From Acinetobacter sp. (GTDB lineage Bacteria > Pseudomonadota > Gammaproteobacteria > Pseudomonadales > Moraxellaceae): a stretch of DNA of 49,264 nt. Positions 43,218 to 49,264 of this stretch are shown here, in pieces. The first letter of the stretch is position 1; every line of letters begins with the position of its first letter. The notes under the pieces were generated by a model. The model did not search any database and was not told where the DNA came from. It worked only from the letters and a program-made list of their open reading frames with translations. Location of the stretch: assembly GCA_008017315.1 (NCBI GenBank), contig SSHE01000006.1, forward strand, positions 1 to 49,264. The letters are read 5' to 3'. The translations under genes and the position numbers were made by a program.

Positions 43218-44066
43218 TTAAGAACCATGACATTTAACATATACATTATCAATGAGTCTTGTTGTTCCCAATTTTGCCGCTACAAACAGCACCACGTCTT
43301 GTTGAAAGGTTGTGATCGACAACAAATCGGGCGTATAAGCCTCGACATAATCCACCACGAAACCCTTTTGTGCCAATTGTTGGCGTGCTTGTATCAATAC
43401 CTGTGCTAAATCTGTACCTTGTTGTAATGCCTGTTGTGCTTGCAACAAGGTTTGATAAATTGTCGGCGCAAGCTGTCTTTCATCAGCGGTTAAATAGCCA
43501 TTACGTGAGCTTAACGCCAAACCATCACTCGCTCGGGCAATCGGTACGCCAACAATATCGATCGGTAAATTTAAATCTTGGGTCATGATACGAATCACAG
43601 CCAGTTGCTGCCAATCCTTTTGACCAAAAAATGCCGTATCTGGCTGTACAATATTGAAAAGCTTGGTGACCACGGTCGCCACACCGTCAAAATGCCCTAT
43701 ACGAGATTTACCACATAAAATATCGGTAATCCCTCGCACCACAACGGTGGTTTTACGCTCATGTTCACCGTACATCTGCATAACAGTCGGAGCAAACAGT
43801 ACATCACAGCCTACATCTGCCAGTAAATGACTATCCGCTTCCAATGTACGAGGGTAACTCCCAAAGTCTTCATTTTCCCCAAACTGTATCGGATTGACAA
43901 AAATACTCACCACTACCACATCACAGATTTTTTTGGCTTCTCGTACCAAATTTAAGTGTCCCTGATGTAGATTACCCATCGTCGGTACAAAACCAATGGT
44001 TTTACGTGCCAAACGTGCAGGCGAAAGTGCTGCACTCAAACCTTGTATCGTTGTTTCTGTCTTCAT
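43218..44066 (-). CDS. panC: Pantothenate synthetase
   Basis: 282 aa; [56 protein letters not shown]. Confidence 0.97.
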   Translation of the reverse strand: MKTETTIQGLSAALSPARLARKTIGFVPTMGNLHQGHLNLVREAKKICDVVVVSIFVNPIQFGENEDFGSYPRTLEADSHLLADVGCDVLFAPTVMQMYGEHERKTTVVVRGITDILCGKSRIGHFDGVATVVTKLFNIVQPDTAFFGQKDWQQLAVIRIMTQDLNLPIDIVGVPIARASDGLALSSRNGYLTADERQLAPTIYQTLLQAQQALQQGTDLAQVLIQARQQLAQKGFVVDYVEAYTPDLLSITTFQQDVVLFVAAKLGTTRLIDNVYVKCHGS

Positions 44067-44876
44067 TTAAGATAACTCTATCTGAAAGCTATGTTCCTGT
44101 GCAGGAAATTCCTGATTCAATACTGCATGATGATAAGCTTGAATCGCATCCACAATCGCATGTTCACCCGATTGCTCCTGCATAAAATTACGCACAAAAC
44201 GTGCCACCTTACCAAAGGTCAATCCTAACATATCCTGTATGACAAGCACTTGACCATCGGTATCTACACCAGCTCCAATACCAATCACAGGCACAGCAAA
44301 TCGTTCACTCACTTCTTTTGCCAAAACAGCAGGCACACATTCCAAGAGTAACATCGCTGCTCCTGCATCCACCACCGCTTGGCAATCTGCCAGTAATTGC
44401 TCGGCTGCACTTTTGGTTTTGGCTTGCAGTTTATATCCCCCAAAAACATGCACCGATTGCGGTGTTAAGCCCAAATGTACACACACGGGTACACCATGAC
44501 GTGTCAATGCCTGTACCGTATCCGCCAGCCATGCACCACCTTCAATTTTGACCATATGTGCCCCTGCCTGCATCACCTGACGAGAATGTTTCAAGGCATC
44601 TTCTAATGTGGCATAGCTCATAAAAGGTAAATCCGTCATCAGCAGTGCATGGCGATTACTTCGTGCCACTGCCTGCGTATGATAGACCATATCCGCCACG
44701 CTCACAGGCAAGGTTGAGTCATGCCCTTGAATGGTCATCCCCAATGAATCACCGATAAGAATAGTATCAATTTCAGCCTGTTGCATCGCTTTTGCAAAAC
44801 TTGCATCATAGCAAGTTAGACAAGAAAATTTACGTCCTTCCGCTTTAAAACGTCTTAAATCTGTTAGGCTCGTCAT
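44067..44876 (-). CDS. panB: 3-methyl-2-oxobutanoate hydroxymethyltransferase
   Basis: 269 aa; LTCYDASFAKAMQQAEIDTILIGDSLGMTIQGHDSTLPVS. Confidence 0.97.
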   Translation of the reverse strand: MTSLTDLRRFKAEGRKFSCLTCYDASFAKAMQQAEIDTILIGDSLGMTIQGHDSTLPVSVADMVYHTQAVARSNRHALLMTDLPFMSYATLEDALKHSRQVMQAGAHMVKIEGGAWLADTVQALTRHGVPVCVHLGLTPQSVHVFGGYKLQAKTKSAAEQLLADCQAVVDAGAAMLLLECVPAVLAKEVSERFAVPVIGIGAGVDTDGQVLVIQDMLGLTFGKVARFVRNFMQEQSGEHAIVDAIQAYHHAVLNQEFPAQEHSFQIELS

Positions 44877-44954
44877 TCGGCTTTCCTCTCATCACGATGA
44901 ACAATTACCACCAAGTTCCATATTGAGGTCATCTCTCCCTTTTTAAAAGCAGAT

Positions 44955-45446
44955 TTAAACAACCTCATACCAAGATACATCCGCAACCACTGTTGCAGTT
45001 GCCTTTTGCACACATTGCAGTCCGCTTAAATCGATACCTGCAATTTGTAGATCAGGCACTAAATCCAGCAAGGGTAAAATCACAAAATCTCGTTGCATGA
45101 TGCCTACATGTGGCACAGTTAAACGTGGGTGCTGAATTTGGGCATCATCATATAATAATAAATCTAAATCCAGCGTACGCTCCCCCCAATGCCTTAAACG
45201 TACTCGACCAGATTGTTGCTCGATATGCTGCAATTGATCCAACAATGCCAAAGGCTCAAGTGTCGTCGCCAACGCTACCACTGCATTTAAATAATCAGGC
45301 TGATCCTGTGGCCCCATCGGTGGACTCGCATACAAACGAGAACCTCTTACCGTTCCTAGCTTTGCCAAGTGTTGTACCGCTTCCCGTAAGATACTGCGAC
45401 TATCACCTAGATTACTGCCAAGCCCAATATAGCTGATATGACTCAT
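44955..45446 (-). CDS. folK: 2-amino-4-hydroxy-6-hydroxymethyldihydropteridine pyrophosphokinase
   Basis: 163 aa; YIGLGSNLGDSRSILREAV, RHWGERTLDLDLLLYDD. Confidence 0.96.
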   Translation of the reverse strand: MSHISYIGLGSNLGDSRSILREAVQHLAKLGTVRGSRLYASPPMGPQDQPDYLNAVVALATTLEPLALLDQLQHIEQQSGRVRLRHWGERTLDLDLLLYDDAQIQHPRLTVPHVGIMQRDFVILPLLDLVPDLQIAGIDLSGLQCVQKATATVVADVSWYEVV

Positions 45447-46885
45447 TGTGTTGGTCCAAAAATCACCGTTGCTAAATCACGTTGTACCCGACGACGTTTT
45501 AAAATCGGATGACTGCTACTCATCGCCATATCCACGGATGGATGCTGCACCACAACATCTCTTGCCTGTTTGGTTTCGGCTTTTTGCTTGGCACGACGTG
45601 CTGCTCGGCTATTGACCTGTGTTTCCACCACCAAAGGCGTAAACACTTCCTGCTCGTTGGTTTTTTTACGTGAACGTTGATATTGACGCTGATACTCTGC
45701 AATATGTTTTTCTTTTGCATCATTATTTAAGGTTTGAAACGATTCCCACCATTGCCCCATCGCTTGTGTGCCTTCATCCCCTGATTGCTCACGCAGCATC
45801 AGGAAGTCAAAACCAGCCCGAAAGCGTGCATGTCCTGCCAATTGCATAATATGTTGCGGTTTTGGGGTTATCAATCGTGCCTGCATTTCCCATGTTTCAC
45901 GGATAAACATTTCAGAAAAACGAGGAATAATGGTGCGTGTTGCCTGACGTTTCAGCACATCAATACTGGCCTGTGAACGGGCTTCGGCATCAACAACACC
46001 TTTAGCACGATAAAACGCCACACGCTCCAAATACGGCTGCCACAACAACACCGCATAAAAAAATGCGGGATTGATACTTTTACCCTGTGCAATCCGTAAG
46101 TCAGTATTCCGTGCTGCTTTCTGCATTAATGAAGTAATTTCAGGCTGTACTTCAGCAAACATTTCTTGCCAAATACCAAACTGAATCAGCATCGGCAATA
46201 GTGCTGCCAGCTTGCCCATAGAAAACATTTTTTGTGATTCATCATACAAGCGATGCGGCGAAACTTCTCGTAACTGTGCCACACATGCCGCATCAAAAAT
46301 TTTGATAATACTTTGTTCGATTTTAAAATCCAGTTTTGCGGCAAAACGTAAGGTACGCAACATCCGCACTGGATCTTCTTCAAAACGCTGTCTCGCATCA
46401 CCCAGCAAACGTAATGTGCGATTTTGCATATCTTTATAGGCATGGCAAAAATCCAGCACAATACCTTTACGTGGCTGATAATATAGCGTATTGACTGAAA
46501 AATCCCGACGTGCAAAATCTTGCTCAATCGTACCCCAGTTATTATCACGCAAAATCATGCCTGTGGCACTGGTCACGGCTTTTTTCGGCGGTGCACGAAA
46601 AGTGGCGACTTCGATGAGTTCACGTCCACAATGCACGTGTGCCAATTCAAAACGTCGTCCAATAATACGGCAACGTCGTCCAAAGACCTGTTTGATTTGT
46701 GCAGGTGTGGCATTGGTGACGGCATCGAAATCCTTAGGGCTTTCCCCTAAAATTAAATCTCGAACACTCCCACCGACAATATAAGCGTCGTAGCCTGCTT
46801 TTGACAGATGATCGATGACATCAAGAATGGCAGGAGAAAGTAATGTTGTGGATAACCCACATTTTGAGGCTCGCAAAGTTTGCAA
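45443..46885 (-). CDS. pcnB: Poly(A) polymerase I
   Basis: 480 aa; YIVGGSVRDLILGESPKDFDAVTNATPAQIKQVFGRRCRIIGRRFELAHV. Confidence 0.96.
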   Translation of the reverse strand: MQTLRASKCGLSTTLLSPAILDVIDHLSKAGYDAYIVGGSVRDLILGESPKDFDAVTNATPAQIKQVFGRRCRIIGRRFELAHVHCGRELIEVATFRAPPKKAVTSATGMILRDNNWGTIEQDFARRDFSVNTLYYQPRKGIVLDFCHAYKDMQNRTLRLLGDARQRFEEDPVRMLRTLRFAAKLDFKIEQSIIKIFDAACVAQLREVSPHRLYDESQKMFSMGKLAALLPMLIQFGIWQEMFAEVQPEITSLMQKAARNTDLRIAQGKSINPAFFYAVLLWQPYLERVAFYRAKGVVDAEARSQASIDVLKRQATRTIIPRFSEMFIRETWEMQARLITPKPQHIMQLAGHARFRAGFDFLMLREQSGDEGTQAMGQWWESFQTLNNDAKEKHIAEYQRQYQRSRKKTNEQEVFTPLVVETQVNSRAARRAKQKAETKQARDVVVQHPSVDMAMSSSHPILKRRRVQRDLATVIFGPTQ

Positions 46886-46970
46886 AAGAAGCTAGCTCCA
46901 GATTGGGATTGAGCGAAAATAGGCTCATCATAATCTTATCTGAACACAAGGGCAATCCGTTTATACATTT

Positions 46971-47420
46971 TTAAGGATTGATTTGAATTTTATCACGATT
47001 TTTATCCAGTGTTTTTTGTCCAATTCCTTTGACCTGCAATAAATCATCCACACGTTTAAAATGCCCATGCTGCTGGCGATAATCAATCACTGCCTGTGCT
47101 TTTTTGCGTCCAATCCCTTCCAGTTTGGCGACAATTTCATCCTGCGATGCCGTATTGATATTAAGTTTAATCTGTTCACCCAATATTTGTGGGGTGTGGG
47201 TTGCGACATAGCTCACAGGTTGAGTGGGCTGTACTTGCACGACACGTTGCTGTAATTGTACGGTATGTTTGGGTTGCTGTTTTAAACGCTGATCATGTTG
47301 CTGCTGTTTCGCTTTCCATTGCTCAAAACTCAACTGCTGGCTTTGGCAAAATACCGATTCAACACTGCATAAACACAACAGCCCAAAGAGAACACGCAAA
47401 CTAAATCGGCTGTTTTTCAT
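46971..47420 (-). CDS. ComEA-like helix-hairpin-helix DNA-binding protein
   Basis: LNINTASQDEIVAKLEGIGRKKAQAVIDYRQQHGHFKRVDDLLQVKGIGQKTLDKNRDKIQI with N-terminal signal sequence. Confidence 0.92.
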   Translation of the reverse strand: MKNSRFSLRVLFGLLCLCSVESVFCQSQQLSFEQWKAKQQQHDQRLKQQPKHTVQLQQRVVQVQPTQPVSYVATHTPQILGEQIKLNINTASQDEIVAKLEGIGRKKAQAVIDYRQQHGHFKRVDDLLQVKGIGQKTLDKNRDKIQINP

Positions 47421-48177
47421 CTGCTTTTGCCGCATCCCACAATTGATCTAATTGCACCAAACTACATTGTTCTGGGCGAAGTTTCTGCGTCGCAAGTACC
47501 TGTTCGATATAAGCAAAACGACGGCGAAATTTATGAATAGTACCCAGTAACGCCTGTTCACACTCTTGATTCAATTTACGCCCAACATTCACCAAAGAAA
47601 AGAGACAATCTCCAAGCTCTTCTTCGATATTCACAGTATCTTGATTGACCATCGCTGTTTTTAATTCTGCCAATTCCTCTTGTAACTTTTGCCATGCACC
47701 TTCGACATCCGCCCAGTCAAAATTAAGTTTTGCCGCATACGCCTGTAGTTTTTGTGCCTGCACCAAGCTCGCACCAACTTTAACCTGTTCTAGCTGACTG
47801 ACAAATTGCTGTCCCTTGGCATGTTTTTCCTGTGTTTTAATTTGCTGCCACAAGGCACTCACTTGCTGCTCGGTTAAATCCTTAAAATGTTCATCATAAA
47901 CATGCGGATGACGACGAATCAGCTTTTCCTTTAACCCCTCAACCACATCCTGAAAATCAAATGCACCTTGTTCGCTATACATCTGTGACTGAAAAATCAC
48001 TTGTAACAACACATCACCTAATTCTTCTTTGATGTGTTGTAGATCACCCGAACGTACCGCAGCCTCAACCTCGTATGCTTCTTCAATCGCATATCGGGTC
48101 AGACTTTCTGGGGTTTGTGCCTTGTCCCACGGACATTCTGCCCGTAGTTTTTGCATAATTTCAAGCAACTGTTGCAT
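47401..48177 (-). CDS. mazG: Nucleoside triphosphate pyrophosphohydrolase MazG
   Basis: 258 aa; LRAECPWDKAQTPESLTRYAIEEAYEVEAAV...EELGDVLLQVIFQSQ. Confidence 0.97.
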   Translation of the reverse strand: MQQLLEIMQKLRAECPWDKAQTPESLTRYAIEEAYEVEAAVRSGDLQHIKEELGDVLLQVIFQSQMYSEQGAFDFQDVVEGLKEKLIRRHPHVYDEHFKDLTEQQVSALWQQIKTQEKHAKGQQFVSQLEQVKVGASLVQAQKLQAYAAKLNFDWADVEGAWQKLQEELAELKTAMVNQDTVNIEEELGDCLFSLVNVGRKLNQECEQALLGTIHKFRRRFAYIEQVLATQKLRPEQCSLVQLDQLWDAAKADEKQPI

Positions 48178-48254
48178 TTACATCCCACCTATAATCATGC
48201 TATATCACTATGCTAAAGCGTTAAACTACATGAGTGCAAGGACAAACAACAATT

Positions 48255-49025
48255 ATGGCAAAACGGATTTTTATTACAGGCGCAGCTCAAGGTATCGGCG
48301 AAGCAATCGCACGACTATTTTATCAACACGGCTATCATGTCGGGATCTATGACTTAAACGGCGAAAAAGCACAAGCCTTAGCAGAGCAGCTGGGTAGCCG
48401 TGCCAAATCAGGTTATCTTGATGTCAGCAACTACCGCCAGTGGCAAATAGCACTTAAGGATTATAATAATTGGGCAGGTGGTTTAGATATATTGGTCAAT
48501 AATGCTGGCATTTTATTTTCTGGCGCTTTTGAAAATACCCCGATTGAACAACATCACCTGACCATGGATGTCAATGTCAAAGGTGTGCTCAATGGTTGCC
48601 ATGCAGCTTTAGCTTTTTTAAAACAGCAAAAGCATGCCCGTATCATCAACTTATCTTCTGCATCAGCTATATACGGTCAGGCAGATTTGACCTCTTATTC
48701 CGCCAGTAAATTTGCAGTTCGTGGTATTACTGAGGCCTTGGATATTGAATGGGAAAAATACGGCATTCGTGTATTGGACATCATGCCTTTATTTGTGAAT
48801 ACAGCCATGGTAACCAATATGGATGCTGGTTCAATTCAAAATATCGGGGTAAATTTACAAGCCTCTGACGTTGCAGAAGCTGTATTCAAAGCAGCCACCA
48901 ATAATCAGCCCATGCTGGCCACCCACCATCCAGTCGGCTTTTCAACCAAATTATTCTACCATTTGAGTGGCTTCAGCCCACAATTTGTCAATCGCTGGGC
49001 AAACCGTTTTTTAACTCGTCGATAA
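48255..49025 (+). CDS. Short-chain dehydrogenase/reductase
   Basis: FITGAAQGIGEAIA, NNAGILFSG, SYSASKFAVRG. Confidence 0.95.
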   Translation: MAKRIFITGAAQGIGEAIARLFYQHGYHVGIYDLNGEKAQALAEQLGSRAKSGYLDVSNYRQWQIALKDYNNWAGGLDILVNNAGILFSGAFENTPIEQHHLTMDVNVKGVLNGCHAALAFLKQQKHARIINLSSASAIYGQADLTSYSASKFAVRGITEALDIEWEKYGIRVLDIMPLFVNTAMVTNMDAGSIQNIGVNLQASDVAEAVFKAATNNQPMLATHHPVGFSTKLFYHLSGFSPQFVNRWANRFLTRR

Positions 49026-49043
49026 GTTTAGGCTTTATACTTT

Positions 49044-49084
49044 AAAAAAGGAAGTTACCATATCTATTCATATGCTTAACTTCC
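49044..49084 (-). terminator. Rho-independent terminator of relA overlapping its stop codon
   Basis: Minus strand GGAAGTTAAGCATATGAATAGATATGGTAACTTCC-TTTTTT; outer GGAAGTTA/TAACTTCC and inner CATAT/ATATG pairing. Confidence 0.75.
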
Positions 49085-49264
49085 TTGTACAAGTCGACGG
49101 GCACTAATAATTCCAGGTTGTTGCTCGAGCCTTGCAAGAAGGCGAGATAATTGCGCCAAACCTTTCACTTCAATCAGCAACTTCATATTGGCAATACCAT
49201 CCTGATCAGACAAGGTATTGACCTGACGAATATTGACCTGATCCGCAAAAATCACCTGTGTTAA
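49076..49264 (-). CDS. relA: C-terminal ACT domain of RelA/SpoT-family (p)ppGpp synthetase (truncated by window)
   Basis: ...LTQVIFADQVNIRQVNTLSDQDGIANMKLLIEVKGLAQLSRLLARLEQQPGIISARRLVQGS*; next to mazG. Confidence 0.82.
   Translation of the reverse strand, partial: LTQVIFADQVNIRQVNTLSDQDGIANMKLLIEVKGLAQLSRLLARLEQQPGIISARRLVQGS

Overview
This 49.3 kb window is a Moraxellaceae chromosomal segment, almost certainly Acinetobacter-like. The BfmR sequence, the bfmRS-nuo-nrdAB neighbourhood and a fused NuoCD all support that. Most of it is conserved core genome on the minus strand: nuoA-N (13 genes), bfmRS, leuCD-x-leuB, rapZ-npr-darP, panBC, folK-pcnB, comEA-like, mazG and the 3' end of relA. nrdAB, aroE and an acyl-CoA dehydrogenase are on the plus strand. 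Accessory content is light: a DUF1778/GNAT toxin-antitoxin pair, a HigBA-like pair followed by a small orphan ORF with a structured leader, a cold-shock/excalibur membrane protein, a ceramidase-like plus FAD-oxidase pair next to a divergent AraC regulator, and several palindromic repeats. I found no CRISPR array, tRNA, rRNA, intact IS or prophage. No large new system is evident. The best leads are a large lipoprotein gene split by an apparent frameshift, an operator-like palindrome on the GNAT toxin-antitoxin promoter, a candidate structured nuo leader, and a dense regulatory region between bfmR and nrdA. All assignments come from reading the sequence and translations; no database search was run.
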